From Myxococcales bacterium (lineage in GTDB: Bacteria > Myxococcota > UBA4151), in the NCBI GenBank assembly GCA_002722845.1, contig PBND01000074.1, positions 1 to 45,544 of the forward strand: 45,544 nucleotides of DNA, read 5' to 3'. The notes below the pieces were generated by a model that had not been told where the DNA came from, ran no database searches, and saw only the letters and a program-made list of their open reading frames with translations. Positions within the stretch are counted from its first letter, which is position 1. Each line of letters begins with the position of its first letter. The position numbers and the translations under genes are program-made. Of this stretch, positions 26,759 to 35,378 are shown piece after piece.

Positions 26759-28084
26759 GTGGTTCGCATCGAAGACATCGCCCAGCATGAAGGTAGCGAC
26801 ATCCAACTGCGAGGCTGGATGTTCAACCGACGAGGTTCAAAACGCTTCATCTTCATGCAGATCCGAGATGGAAGCGGATTCATCCAGGCGGTCCTCAACC
26901 GGGAAGAGGTGGACGAAACCCTCTTCGACCAGATCAAACGCCTGCCCCTTGAGAGCAGCGTGGTCGTCACCGGCACCGTCGCTGCGGACACCCGCAGCAA
27001 GCTCGGCTTTGAACTTCATGTGAAAGGTGTGGAGGTCGTCCACAGCGCCGAAGAGTATCCCATTGGCAAGAAGGAACACGGCCCTGACTTCCTCATGCAG
27101 CACCGGCACCTGTGGATTCGTTCTCGCCGGCAGCACGTGGTGCTGCGGGTGCGCCATAGCCTGGTGAAGGCCATTCGGGACTACTTTGATAGCCGGGGCT
27201 TCTTGTTGTTCGACTCGCCCTTACTCACAGCCAACGCCTGTGAGGGGACCAGCACACTGTTCGAGACCCCCTACTTCGGCAAGATGGCCTACCTGAGCCA
27301 GAGCGGCCAGCTCTACCAAGAGGCCGGTGCGATGGCCTTCGGCAAGACCTATTGTTTTGGTCCCACCTTCCGGGCGGAGAAGTCCGCAACACGACGGCAT
27401 CTCACCGAGTTCTGGATGATCGAGCCTGAGGTCGCGTTCGCCGACAACGATGATAATATGGATCTGGCCGAGGACTTTATGGCCACCATCATCGGCGAAG
27501 TCCTCGACAAGCACGGCGACGAGTTACGGGAGGTGCTCGGTCGGGACACCACGGCTCTTGAAAAGACCGCAGAGGGTGGATTCCCCCGAATCTCTTATGA
27601 TGAGGCCATCGAAACCCTACAGCGACTCCATGCCGAGTGCGAGGACCCCGAAACCAAGCAGCATCTCGCGATCGAGTGGGGGAGCGACTTCGGTGGCCGG
27701 CATGAAACCGAGTTGACCAAACTCTACGACCGCCCCATTCAAGTCTACGATTGGCCCTACGCGGTGAAAGCGTTCTATATGAAGCGCAGCGAGCGGGATC
27801 CTCGCTTGGCTCGCTGTGTGGATATGCTCGCCCCCGAAGGATACGGCGAGATCATTGGCGGTGGGCAACGGGAAGACAATCTTGAGGTCCGGGAAGCCGC
27901 CATCGATCACCACCAGTTGGACCCCGCTGATTTTACGTGGTTCACCGACCTACGGCGCTACGGCAGCGTTCCCCATGCCGGCTTCGGTCTGGGCCTTGAG
28001 CGGACCGTCGCCTGGGTCTGCGGGCTCCAACACGTGCGGGAAACCATCCCCTTCGCCCGCACGATCGATCGCTTAAACCCCTAA
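26759..28084 (+). CDS. asnS: Asparaginyl-tRNA synthetase
   Basis: Charges tRNA-Asn with asparagine. 441 aa from GTG 26759 with GAGGAGG just upstream. N-terminal OB-fold anticodon-binding domain (IQLRGWMFNRRGSKRFIFMQ) is followed by a class II catalytic core: motif 2 FRAEKSATRRHLTEFWMIEPE and motif 3 GLGLERTVAWVCG. FRAEKSxTRRHLTEF together with the AsnRS-type length argue for AsnRS over AspRS. Its presence implies direct Asn-tRNA charging. The stop is interlocked with the convergent gene's stop in CTAA (28081-28084). Confidence 0.96.
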   Translation: MVRIEDIAQHEGSDIQLRGWMFNRRGSKRFIFMQIRDGSGFIQAVLNREEVDETLFDQIKRLPLESSVVVTGTVAADTRSKLGFELHVKGVEVVHSAEEYPIGKKEHGPDFLMQHRHLWIRSRRQHVVLRVRHSLVKAIRDYFDSRGFLLFDSPLLTANACEGTSTLFETPYFGKMAYLSQSGQLYQEAGAMAFGKTYCFGPTFRAEKSATRRHLTEFWMIEPEVAFADNDDNMDLAEDFMATIIGEVLDKHGDELREVLGRDTTALEKTAEGGFPRISYDEAIETLQRLHAECEDPETKQHLAIEWGSDFGGRHETELTKLYDRPIQVYDWPYAVKAFYMKRSERDPRLARCVDMLAPEGYGEIIGGGQREDNLEVREAAIDHHQLDPADFTWFTDLRRYGSVPHAGFGLGLERTVAWVCGLQHVRETIPFARTIDRLNP

Positions 28085-29067
28085 TCAGCAGCGGGCTGAG
28101 TGCAGCGCAACAATTCGCCATCAAAGACTTGCCCAAGCAACAGGTCGCCGGGGGCTTCCAGGGCCACGGAGGGTGCGTCTAACCGACGCCCATCGTCCCA
28201 GAAGACCGGCTCGACCTGGCCGGGGCCCCGAACTCGATAAACGCCGCCACTCGCGTGGTTTGCCGGGTCCCGCAGATGCCAAAACAGATCCCAAAGGGAG
28301 TCGTGACTCGCCACCACAAGGGCCTCACTGTCCCGACTCCAAGTCAGATTATCGGGATGACCGGGGATGCGTGCGTAGACGGTCCTTTGACTAAGGTCCC
28401 CCGTTTGTCGGTCCCGGGCGTAGCGGATGATCTCACCTCCCTGATAAGCTGCGACAAACAAGTGCCGCCCGTCCGCGCTGAGTTCGATCCCATTGGCGAA
28501 AGCGATCTCGGTCGCTACCCACCGCCAGCGGCCTTTGCGATAATGAACGACGCCACCCCATGGCCGGGCTGTCAGGGCCTCCCAAAGTCTTCCCAAGGTC
28601 CCGGATGATCCCAAGTCCACCGTGACATAGAACTCATCCGCTGCGACCGCGACCACGTCATTAGCTGAGGACAACAGGGGTGAAGTCATCCCCGCATCGA
28701 CCCGAAGAACATCCCCTTCAAGAACCATTCTGAGGATCCGGTGTGTGCGAGGATTCACGTGGTCTACAGCAAAAAGGTGACCGGTGGACTCAAGCCAATC
28801 GATCCCATGAACCGACACGGGCAACCACTCGGCTGCGGCCCGGATCGGCAGCGACGTCACCTGGTCGCCACGAAGTGAAAAGATACCGCTGGGAGCGAGC
28901 TGCCCTGGCCGCCGCTCAGCAAAGGAGCCAAGCCAGCGTCGATCCCGGGCGATATAGACCAAGTCTTCGGGGCCAGGCAGCCCGGGAATGACTCGGCACG
29001 GAGCAGGCTCCAGAGCCGGAGGGCTATGGGCGCAGGCAACGAAGAAGAGGAAAAGAAGTCGAGCCAT
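28081..29067 (-). CDS. Paraoxonase/arylesterase-like lipoprotein
   Basis: 328 aa with lipobox FVAC (Cys12). Repeated short strands indicate a six-bladed beta-propeller. Every calcium-ligand motif of paraoxonase (PON) enzymes has a counterpart: GPEDL (E34), SANDVVAV (N136), FANGIELSADG (N192) and HPDNLTW (D239, N240). H88 (VHGID) and H103 (VDH) occupy the places of the PON1 His dyad. PON enzymes hydrolyse lactones and aryl esters, including quorum-sensing homoserine lactones; substrate here is unknown. The ATG at 29067 has AAGG upstream. Location is envelope or surface. SMP-30-like lactonases are the alternative family. Confidence 0.78.
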   Translation of the reverse strand: MARLLFLFFVACAHSPPALEPAPCRVIPGLPGPEDLVYIARDRRWLGSFAERRPGQLAPSGIFSLRGDQVTSLPIRAAAEWLPVSVHGIDWLESTGHLFAVDHVNPRTHRILRMVLEGDVLRVDAGMTSPLLSSANDVVAVAADEFYVTVDLGSSGTLGRLWEALTARPWGGVVHYRKGRWRWVATEIAFANGIELSADGRHLFVAAYQGGEIIRYARDRQTGDLSQRTVYARIPGHPDNLTWSRDSEALVVASHDSLWDLFWHLRDPANHASGGVYRVRGPGQVEPVFWDDGRRLDAPSVALEAPGDLLLGQVFDGELLRCTQPAAD

Positions 29068-29109
29068 GGGCTGCCTTTAAGGCAGGGTGGCGTCTGGGTC
29101 GAGCTTTGG

Positions 29110-29117
29110 TCTATAGC
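29110..29117. promoter_or_regulatory. Symmetric -10-like element between divergent genes
   Basis: The octamer TCTATAGC in the 69-bp spacer between the paraoxonase-like gene (minus) and the lipoprotein gene at 29137 (plus). It is the same octamer as at 2331-2338, reading TATAGA on the minus strand and TATAGC on the plus strand, 20 nt before the plus-strand start. Confidence 0.35.
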
Positions 29118-29136
29118 GCCGCTGTCAGGAGTCGCT

Positions 29137-29796
29137 TTGTCTCGTATCTTTCCTTTCGTCGCTTTGCTCGCCACCGGCTGTACCACCGCGCAAACGGCAC
29201 GCCCGCTTCCACCGGGAACTCAGCAGGTCAGCTTCAGCTTCGGTGGCCCGGTCTTTGAAGTCCCAAGCAGTGGCGGCCTGACCATCCCCATTCCCAACAT
29301 GAACCTGGAGTACAGACGGGGCATTAAGCCCAGGCTGGATGTCCATATGGGCACCAACCTCTTCACCCCCATCATCGGGGTGCTCGGTCTCCACGGTGGC
29401 GCCACCTACGGTGTGTTGAGCCAAGAGGGAAAACGCCCGGCGGTGAGCGTGACCGACCGGCTCTACCTGTACAGCAATCATTTCGATGGTCGAAAAGAAG
29501 GCGTCCAAGCCCTTTGGCCCGTCAACGAGCTTGAGTTGAACGCCAGTTGGAAGCGAGGTGAGCACCTCTATTACGTCAACCTCACCAACAACATCGACTT
29601 TCTCATGCCCCGCCTCTTGCTCAGCCCAGGCCTTGGTGCAGACTTTAAGCTCGGCGCCTGGCAGTTGGGCCCCCATCTGCCCTGGTATGCCCCCTACGAA
29701 GACACGACGCTGGCGGTGCTCACCTACCCAGCCCCCGGCAAGCGGGGTGCGATCGGTGTGGGCCTGACCCTCGCTCGACGGTTTGGAGATCGATGA
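29137..29796 (+). CDS. Hypothetical lipoprotein, beta-rich
   Basis: 219 aa starting at TTG 29137. AGGAG (29127-29131) lies 5 nt upstream and the start yields a proper lipoprotein signal (MSRIFPFVALLATGC, Cys15), which the upstream ATG in the same frame does not. The mature part (GGPVFEVPSSGGLTIPIPNMNLEYRRG, LDVHMGTNLF) has the strand-turn pattern of a small outer-membrane or beta-barrel-like protein, ending GVGLTLARRFGDR. Family not recognised. It overlaps the next gene by 4 bases (ATGA), so it is coupled to an alpha/beta-hydrolase lipoprotein. Confidence 0.65.
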   Translation: MSRIFPFVALLATGCTTAQTARPLPPGTQQVSFSFGGPVFEVPSSGGLTIPIPNMNLEYRRGIKPRLDVHMGTNLFTPIIGVLGLHGGATYGVLSQEGKRPAVSVTDRLYLYSNHFDGRKEGVQALWPVNELELNASWKRGEHLYYVNLTNNIDFLMPRLLLSPGLGADFKLGAWQLGPHLPWYAPYEDTTLAVLTYPAPGKRGAIGVGLTLARRFGDR

Positions 29797-30752
29797 TGCG
29801 ACTTACTGCTCTCCTGCTCCTGCCCCTGTCCGCCTGCTTGGTGAATCTCGACTTCGTTCAGTACAATCCCCGTCACTGCAGCGCGATCACCGCTGCCGAT
29901 TGCGAAGACAAAGAAGAAGAGATCGATAAGATCTGCGCCAAATGCGAAGATGATTACAACTTCACCGAAGTCGGCCTGACCGGCGAAGTCACCCGCTTGG
30001 AATTGCAACTAGACCCCGATCCCGCAACGGGAGATGCGGTGGTCAACGATGCCTATTTTGTCGCCGGGACCGGTGGCGAACTCGCCAACGTCACCATCAT
30101 GTTCTCCCACGGCAACTACGGTGGGATTGAGCACTATTTGCACCTCTTGGAAGACGTGTATCCCAGCGGCGCCAACCTCTTCATTTGGGAATACCGCGGC
30201 TACGGCAAATCGAGCACCCAATCGACCCCGGACGAGCGCCTGTTTATGGCCGACTCGATGGCTGCCTATGACCTGCTCGTGAGTGAGCTCAACAGCCGGG
30301 GCTTACCCGTCGACCAAGTGGTACATTTCGGCATGAGCCTTGGGGGCATCGCCAGCATCGAGGTCGCTCGCCAACACCCAGGTAAAGCGGTCATTCTCCA
30401 GTCCTCATTCCCCGGTCTGCGCCTCTTTGCTGAGGACTCAACGGGGACCGGACTGCCGGTGAGTTTTCTAGCCTCCGGCGGCTACGACAACTTTGCCAAG
30501 ATGCCCGAGCTGACGAGCCCCGTCCTCTTCATTCACGGCGAAGCCGACACCTTCATCCGGGTCGACCACTCCGAAAGACTCCAGAGTCAACTTGGGGAGG
30601 GCGTCGACAGTTGCCTGTGGCGAATTGCAGGCGCCAATCATGGCATCAGCGATGGCCCCAGCGCCATTGCGGGCAAAGATGTCTTTGCGCAAACCATCAA
30701 GGACTGGCTGATCAACCCGAAAGCCTGTCCCGAGAACATCACGGAACCTTAG
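29793..30752 (+). CDS. Alpha/beta-hydrolase lipoprotein
   Basis: 319 aa with lipobox LSAC (Cys15). A Cys-rich, acidic N-terminal stretch (residues ~25-55) precedes the alpha/beta-hydrolase core. The core has the oxyanion strand HGN at 106-108, nucleophile elbow G180-M-S182-L-G-G, acid D252 in HGEADTFI, and H283 in GANHGI. It is therefore a complete Ser-Asp-His triad. The family includes esterases, peptidases and depolymerases, and the substrate cannot be assigned. The stop is interlocked with dusA in TTAG (30749-30752). Confidence 0.82.
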   Translation: MMRLTALLLLPLSACLVNLDFVQYNPRHCSAITAADCEDKEEEIDKICAKCEDDYNFTEVGLTGEVTRLELQLDPDPATGDAVVNDAYFVAGTGGELANVTIMFSHGNYGGIEHYLHLLEDVYPSGANLFIWEYRGYGKSSTQSTPDERLFMADSMAAYDLLVSELNSRGLPVDQVVHFGMSLGGIASIEVARQHPGKAVILQSSFPGLRLFAEDSTGTGLPVSFLASGGYDNFAKMPELTSPVLFIHGEADTFIRVDHSERLQSQLGEGVDSCLWRIAGANHGISDGPSAIAGKDVFAQTIKDWLINPKACPENITEP

Positions 30753-31732
30753 GCGGCGATGAAGCCGACGGCCGTATCGAGAACCTCAAGCCCCGCCCCT
30801 GGACGAACCGCTTCCTGTCCTAAGTAGCGACGATAACGACGGGCTCCAGGCTGACCGGCGAATAAACCCATCAGATGCCGGGTGATGTCATGAAGCCGGC
30901 CCCCCTGCGCCACATGCTTGGCGATGTAGGGTCGATACGCCTGGAGAGCCTCACGCAAATCCCGACTCGGGTTTTCGAGCCCGAAGCAACGTCGGTCTGC
31001 GTCGAGAAGGAATCCGGGGTTATCGTAGGCCCCCCGCCCCACCATGACCGCATCCACTCGCTGCAAGTGCGCCTCCACCTGGTCGAGGGTCTTGATGCCG
31101 CCGTTGATCTCCACGACCTGCTCCGGCCGCTCGGATTTTAAGCGATACACCTCCTCGTAGCGCAGCGGGGGGATGTTGCGGTTTTCTTTCGGCGAGAGAC
31201 CAGAGAGCCACGCTTTGCGGGCATGGACACTGAAGCGATCACAATGACTTCCTGAGACGATATCGACAAAGCGCAACATATCCTCATAGCGATCGAGATC
31301 ATCGATACCGATTCGATGCTTGACCGTGACGGGTATTGAGACGGCCTGCCGCATGGCCGCGACGGCTTCGGCGACCCGCTCTGGGCGCGCCATGAGGGCC
31401 GCGCCAAAACAACCGGACTGCACCCGATCACTCGGGCAGCCCACGTTAAGGTTCACCTCGTCATAGCCCCAGTCCTCAGCGATTTTCGCCGCTTGGGCGA
31501 GCAGGTCGGGATCTTCACCGCCCAGCTGTAAGGCGATGGGGTGCTCGCTAGAGTCGAAGCCCAACAATTTTTCCCGGTTACCGCTGACCACGGCGCGCCC
31601 GTGCACCATCTCGGTGTAGAGTAAGGTCTGGTGGGTCAGGCAGCGTAAAAAAGCGCGAAAGTGGCGGTCGGTCCGCTCCATCATGGGCGCAATACTTAAG
31701 GCCCGAATCTCACCACGGTGAACAGCTTCCAT
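30749..31732 (-). CDS. dusA: tRNA-dihydrouridine synthase, DusA type
   Basis: 327-aa FMN enzyme that reduces uridine in the tRNA D-loop. The TIM-barrel motifs IAPMMERTDRHFR, NLNVGCPSDRVQSGCFGAALM (catalytic Cys in QSGCFG), HARKAWLSGLSPKENR and INGGIKT are all DusA signatures. The HARKAWLxGLSPKENR segment separates it from DusB/DusC. Length is normal. It stands alone on the minus strand, divergent from the antiporter gene. Confidence 0.93.
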   Translation of the reverse strand: MEAVHRGEIRALSIAPMMERTDRHFRAFLRCLTHQTLLYTEMVHGRAVVSGNREKLLGFDSSEHPIALQLGGEDPDLLAQAAKIAEDWGYDEVNLNVGCPSDRVQSGCFGAALMARPERVAEAVAAMRQAVSIPVTVKHRIGIDDLDRYEDMLRFVDIVSGSHCDRFSVHARKAWLSGLSPKENRNIPPLRYEEVYRLKSERPEQVVEINGGIKTLDQVEAHLQRVDAVMVGRGAYDNPGFLLDADRRCFGLENPSRDLREALQAYRPYIAKHVAQGGRLHDITRHLMGLFAGQPGARRYRRYLGQEAVRPGAGLEVLDTAVGFIAA

Positions 31733-31809
31733 GGCTGGGTCTTGCCCGATGAGGGCAGCGAATCAAGGCCGGGCTAGGCGACTGGAGCGATTTCCCCTAG
31801 CTTGCCCCC

Positions 31810-33243
31810 ATGGACTTCCAACCACCACAGGCTTTCCTCCTGGGCGTCGCCGCCATCTTCCTCATGGGTGTCATCGGCGAGCTCATCTTTAAGCGGACGA
31901 AGATTCCCGATGTCATCTGGTTGATGGTGATGGGTGTCTTTATGGGCCCGGTCACCGGACTGGTTCCCCGGGCATTCATCACGGAGATCGCACCATTTTT
32001 CGGGGCGATCACGCTGGTCGTGGTCCTCTTTGACGGTGGGATTAAACTCAACATCACCCAGTTGGTGAAGGCGGCGCCACGCTCGGGCCTGATCGCTGTG
32101 GTCGGCTTCATCGGGGCAGTCACCGTCACCGCCCTGCTCACCATGGTCGCTCACAAACTCGGTTACTTGCCCGAGTGGGGCTGGATTCAAGCCCTCATTA
32201 CCGGTGCCATCGTCGGTGGTGCGTCCTCGGTGGTCATCATGCCGGCGATCGACCAGAGCGATGTGGATGAGGATCTGGCCAACACCGTCAAACTCGAAAG
32301 CGCGCTGACCGATGTCTTTTGCGTGGTGGGCGCCATGACCCTCGTGGGCCTTCAAGGCAGTCAGGCCATCGACCGAGGTGAAGTGCTCACAAGCCTCGTC
32401 GCCAGCTTCGGGATGGGCCTTGGACTCGGTGTGGTTGGCGGCGTGATGTGGTTGGTCCTTGGTCGGCTCTGGGATACCACTCGCCACCGTTATCCGATGA
32501 CGCTCGCCAGCCTCATGGTCCTTTATGTGATCACGGAACGCATGGGTGGCAGCGCTGCTCTGGGCGTGTTGGCCGCGGCCGTGACCCTCGGCAACGCCCC
32601 CTTGCTGGCGAAGCGCCTGCGCTTGCCCGAGGGCGCCGGCCTTGATTGGGAGGTCGAGCGCTTCCACGAAGTGGTCGCCTTCATGGTGAAGTCCTTCTTC
32701 TTCGCCTTTATCGGCCTGCTCCTCTACCCCCCCTGGAGCCTCATTATCCTCGGCGTCGTGTTGGCCGCGGGCTTGGTCGCCATTCGGATCCCGGTGATCA
32801 AGATCGCCTGCCGGGGGGAGGAATGGACCCCGGGTAAACGAGCATTGATGACGGTCTCGATGCCCCGAGGCATGGCGGCGGGTGTCCTGGCCCTTGTACC
32901 CTGGCAGGCAAAGATCCCTGGGACCCAGGAATTGCCGATCATCATCTTTGCGTGCGTCTTCGCCACCATCCTCGTGTTCGCTGCGGGCTTTCCTGTCGCT
33001 ATGAAGCGGATGGAGGCTGAAGCGGAGGATGCTCGCACGACAGCCCCCGTCCAGCCGGCCATTGAGCCGGGGACGGTGGTGCCAGCGCCTGCCACCCCAC
33101 CGGCCGGTGAACCGATGGCGGCGGCGCCCCAGGCTGCTAGACCCCCGGGCATCGAAGCCCCGTCGGAGGCCTCTGTGTCGCCTCCGAACTCGGCCCCAAA
33201 CGACGTCCCGCGTGATTCCGGCTTGACCGAAGAGCCCAGCTAG
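31810..33243 (+). CDS. Cation:proton antiporter, CPA1/NhaP family
   Basis: 477 aa with about twelve hydrophobic segments (residues 1-~405). The FDGGI motif (residues ~76-80), the GAIVGGASSVVIMP turn and the ESALTDVFCVV segment are CPA1 features, the latter including the ion-exchange Asp region. It exchanges Na+ or K+ for H+ at the inner membrane. The last ~65 residues form a low-complexity Pro/Ala-rich cytoplasmic tail. No clear Shine-Dalgarno precedes ATG 31810. It ends 34 bp before the ABC operon, but no functional link is evident. Confidence 0.85.
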   Translation: MDFQPPQAFLLGVAAIFLMGVIGELIFKRTKIPDVIWLMVMGVFMGPVTGLVPRAFITEIAPFFGAITLVVVLFDGGIKLNITQLVKAAPRSGLIAVVGFIGAVTVTALLTMVAHKLGYLPEWGWIQALITGAIVGGASSVVIMPAIDQSDVDEDLANTVKLESALTDVFCVVGAMTLVGLQGSQAIDRGEVLTSLVASFGMGLGLGVVGGVMWLVLGRLWDTTRHRYPMTLASLMVLYVITERMGGSAALGVLAAAVTLGNAPLLAKRLRLPEGAGLDWEVERFHEVVAFMVKSFFFAFIGLLLYPPWSLIILGVVLAAGLVAIRIPVIKIACRGEEWTPGKRALMTVSMPRGMAAGVLALVPWQAKIPGTQELPIIIFACVFATILVFAAGFPVAMKRMEAEAEDARTTAPVQPAIEPGTVVPAPATPPAGEPMAAAPQAARPPGIEAPSEASVSPPNSAPNDVPRDSGLTEEPS

Positions 33244-33253
33244 GTCCATCTGC

Positions 33254-33268
33254 CTCCGCTTCGCGGAG
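33254..33268 (+). promoter_or_regulatory. Small hairpin containing the ribosome-binding site of the ABC ATPase gene
   Basis: CTCCGC (33254-33259), loop TTC, GCGGAG (33263-33268). The GGAG of the 3' arm is the only Shine-Dalgarno-like sequence before the ATG at 33278, so folding would hide it. No U-tract follows, so an intrinsic terminator is unlikely. Confidence 0.35.
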
Positions 33269-33277
33269 ACGGTCACG

Positions 33278-34231
33278 ATGATCCAAGTTCAGGGCTTAAC
33301 AAAGTTCTATGGTCAGCGCTGTGCCGTTCGGGACGTCAGTTTCGCCCTTGAGCGAGGTCAAGTGATTGGCCTGCTTGGGCTCAACGGCAGCGGTAAAACA
33401 ACAATTCTTCGCATGCTCGCTGGCGATCTCGAACCTTCGGCCGGGCTGGTGCGCGTCCTCGAGCATGATCTCGTGGATGCTCCAAAAGCCTATCGGCGGC
33501 AGGTGGGCTTTCTGCCAGACCGGGTACCCCTGTATCCCGACTTGAGCGTTCGGGAGTACCTAGACTACCTCGCCCGACTGCGTGGCAGCATCGGCGGCAC
33601 AAGGGTCCTTGAGGTCTGTGAGCAAGTCGACTTGGCCACCTATATCGATGAGCCCATCGTGAACCTGAGCCACGGTTACCGGAAGCGCCTGGGTATCGCC
33701 TCGGCCATCATCCACCGGCCCGCTTTGGTGATTCTGGATGAACCCATCAGCGGCCTCGACCCGATCCAAATCGTTGAAATGCGGAAGTTGATTCGAACCC
33801 TGGCCCAAGATCACAGTGTCCTGTTGTCCAGCCACTTTCTCAGCGAGATTTCCCAGACCTGTGATCAACTCCTGGTGCTGAAAGAAGGTGAGATCGTCGC
33901 CCAAGAGAGCGAGACAAGCCTCCAGAGCCGTTTGAGCAACGAAGTCGCCTACGACCTGACCGTCCACGGTGAAGAAGGGCAGATCCGCAACGCATTGGAA
34001 GCCCTGGGCGACCTGCACATCGAAACGGCAAGCGGCAGCACGTTCGACCTCCGCCTGCGGAGCGCGACGGAAGCCCAAATCCTGGCGAAGACGGTGATCG
34101 ACGCCGGTCTGGGTCTGAGTCGTCTGCACGTGGCCACCGGAGGCCTCGAGAGCCTGTTCATGGCCATCGCACAGAATCCTGAAACGGAAGCCGCCACCCC
34201 AGAAGACGTCGAGACGGAGGCTGAGGCATGA
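33278..34231 (+). CDS. ABC transporter ATPase, GldA-like
   Basis: 317 aa. Walker A GLNGSGKT, signature NLSHGYRKR, Walker B ALVILDEPISG, and H-loop SSHFLSE are present. LSHGY in place of LSGGQ is typical of the GldA/ABC-2 type (CcmA-like) subfamily. A C-terminal ~100-residue extension ends in Glu-rich sequence. It energises the permease encoded next; the two overlap by 4 bases (ATGA). In Bacteroidota such genes belong to the Gld complex required for gliding, while in other phyla the substrate is unknown. Confidence 0.88.
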   Translation: MIQVQGLTKFYGQRCAVRDVSFALERGQVIGLLGLNGSGKTTILRMLAGDLEPSAGLVRVLEHDLVDAPKAYRRQVGFLPDRVPLYPDLSVREYLDYLARLRGSIGGTRVLEVCEQVDLATYIDEPIVNLSHGYRKRLGIASAIIHRPALVILDEPISGLDPIQIVEMRKLIRTLAQDHSVLLSSHFLSEISQTCDQLLVLKEGEIVAQESETSLQSRLSNEVAYDLTVHGEEGQIRNALEALGDLHIETASGSTFDLRLRSATEAQILAKTVIDAGLGLSRLHVATGGLESLFMAIAQNPETEAATPEDVETEAEA

Positions 34232-34944
34232 TCACTGTTTTCGGCCGAGAGCTGCGGGGTTATTTCCGCTCCCCCATGGGCTGGGTCATCGCAGCGGCAG
34301 TCCTCTTCATCGATGGCTTGCTCTTTAATGGTTTTGCCGTCGGTAGCGGCAAGCGCTTGTCCAGTGAAGTGGTCCACGACTTCTTCTACTTTTCGAGCGG
34401 CACCACGATGATCGCTGGCTTGCTCTTGTCGATGCGACTCTTCGCCGAAGAGCTGCAGGTGGGCACCCAGGTCCTCCTACGCACTGCCCCGCTCTCTGAT
34501 TGGGCCGTCATTCTCGGCAAGTTCTTCGCTGCGTTCGTCTATTTGGCCCTCATCACCCTCGCCACGCTGCCCATGCTGCTGCTGGTGGATCTCCACGGCC
34601 AACTAGGTCCAGGTCATCTCGTTGCCGGCTACACTGGCCTGTTGCTCATCGCCGCCGCTTCGGTCGCCATCGGCACCCTCGCCAGTGCGGTGGCTGACAA
34701 TCAGGTGGTGGCTGCCATCCTCGGGGCTGCGATTCTCGTCAGCCTGCTGCTGTGTTGGCTACTGGCCCGGGTGACCGAACCCCCCATCAGCGACCTTCTC
34801 AGTCACCTGAGTTTCTTCGACAAGCACTTCACCGCCTTCATGGAAGGGGAAGTTCGAACACCGGATGTGGCCTATTACCTCAGCGTCACCTGGGTCTGCT
34901 TGCTGATCGCCAGTGGTGTACAGCGGATGCGGAGGTGGCGATGA
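34228..34944 (+). CDS. ABC-2 type permease, GldF-like
   Basis: 238 aa with six hydrophobic segments. The N-terminus ITVFGRELRGYFRSPMGWV and the SMRLFAEELQVGTQVLLRTAPLS segment after the second span are the ABC-2/GldF signature (RLFAEE...GT..LL...P). It would form the membrane channel for the preceding ATPase. ATGA overlaps at both ends indicate tight co-translation with the ATPase and the next membrane protein. Confidence 0.85.
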   Translation: MITVFGRELRGYFRSPMGWVIAAAVLFIDGLLFNGFAVGSGKRLSSEVVHDFFYFSSGTTMIAGLLLSMRLFAEELQVGTQVLLRTAPLSDWAVILGKFFAAFVYLALITLATLPMLLLVDLHGQLGPGHLVAGYTGLLLIAAASVAIGTLASAVADNQVVAAILGAAILVSLLLCWLLARVTEPPISDLLSHLSFFDKHFTAFMEGEVRTPDVAYYLSVTWVCLLIASGVQRMRRWR

Positions 34945-35375
34945 ACCGCTTGGCTGGAACCCCAGCCCTGGTGCTGGGCTGTCTGCTCCTCTTCTTTGCT
35001 CGTCGCATGTTTGGTGCAACCGATGGGGCCCAGATCATGGTCTGGGTGGCTGTGGGCCTGTTGCTCCTTAGTTTCGGTCTTCGGATTCCCCGGCGGCAGC
35101 ACGTCGTCGCTGAGCTTCGGGCGGCCGAACGGACCCTCTTGCGTTTCCATGGGCTGAGCCTGGTCGGTCTCCTGATTTATGGCCTTTCCACTGAAGGCGG
35201 GCGAGATCTGATCGGCCAAGCCCTGCCCCCCCCTGGCTCGCCGGACGACCTGGGCATCGTGCTAGCCTTGGCCTGGCCCCTGGTCCTGGCCTTGGGCCTG
35301 GTGCCGCTCCTCATGCTGGAGCGGGCCTTGGCGCCCATGACCCTGGCCGGGCAGGTCGTTGCCCGACGCTTTTAA
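34941..35375 (+). CDS. Small membrane protein of the ABC operon
   Basis: 144 aa, ATG 34941 overlapping the permease stop. About four hydrophobic segments: LVLGCLLLFFARRMFG, IMVWVAVGLLLLSFGLRI, LSLVGLLIYGLS and ALAWPLVLALGLVPLLML. It has no family motif I recognise. Its position between GldF-like and GldG-like genes suggests it is a part of the same complex, perhaps a fused or shortened N-terminal part of the GldG partner. The C-terminal TLAGQVVARRF ends 3 bp before the next start. Confidence 0.65.
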   Translation: MNRLAGTPALVLGCLLLFFARRMFGATDGAQIMVWVAVGLLLLSFGLRIPRRQHVVAELRAAERTLLRFHGLSLVGLLIYGLSTEGGRDLIGQALPPPGSPDDLGIVLALAWPLVLALGLVPLLMLERALAPMTLAGQVVARRF

Positions 35376-35378
35376 GCG

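Noticed and set aside
31733-31809. TAGGCG and TAGCTT as -10 elements for the antiporter gene
   Set aside because: Neither has a TTG-type hexamer 16-18 bases upstream, so I did not list a promoter here.
31774-33276. 500-aa open frame on the minus strand opposite the antiporter, longer than the antiporter itself
   Set aside because: Its translation is His/Asp/Gly/Arg-rich with no hydrophobic core or domain, and the plus-strand frame has clear CPA1 motifs. It is a GC-rich mirror frame.
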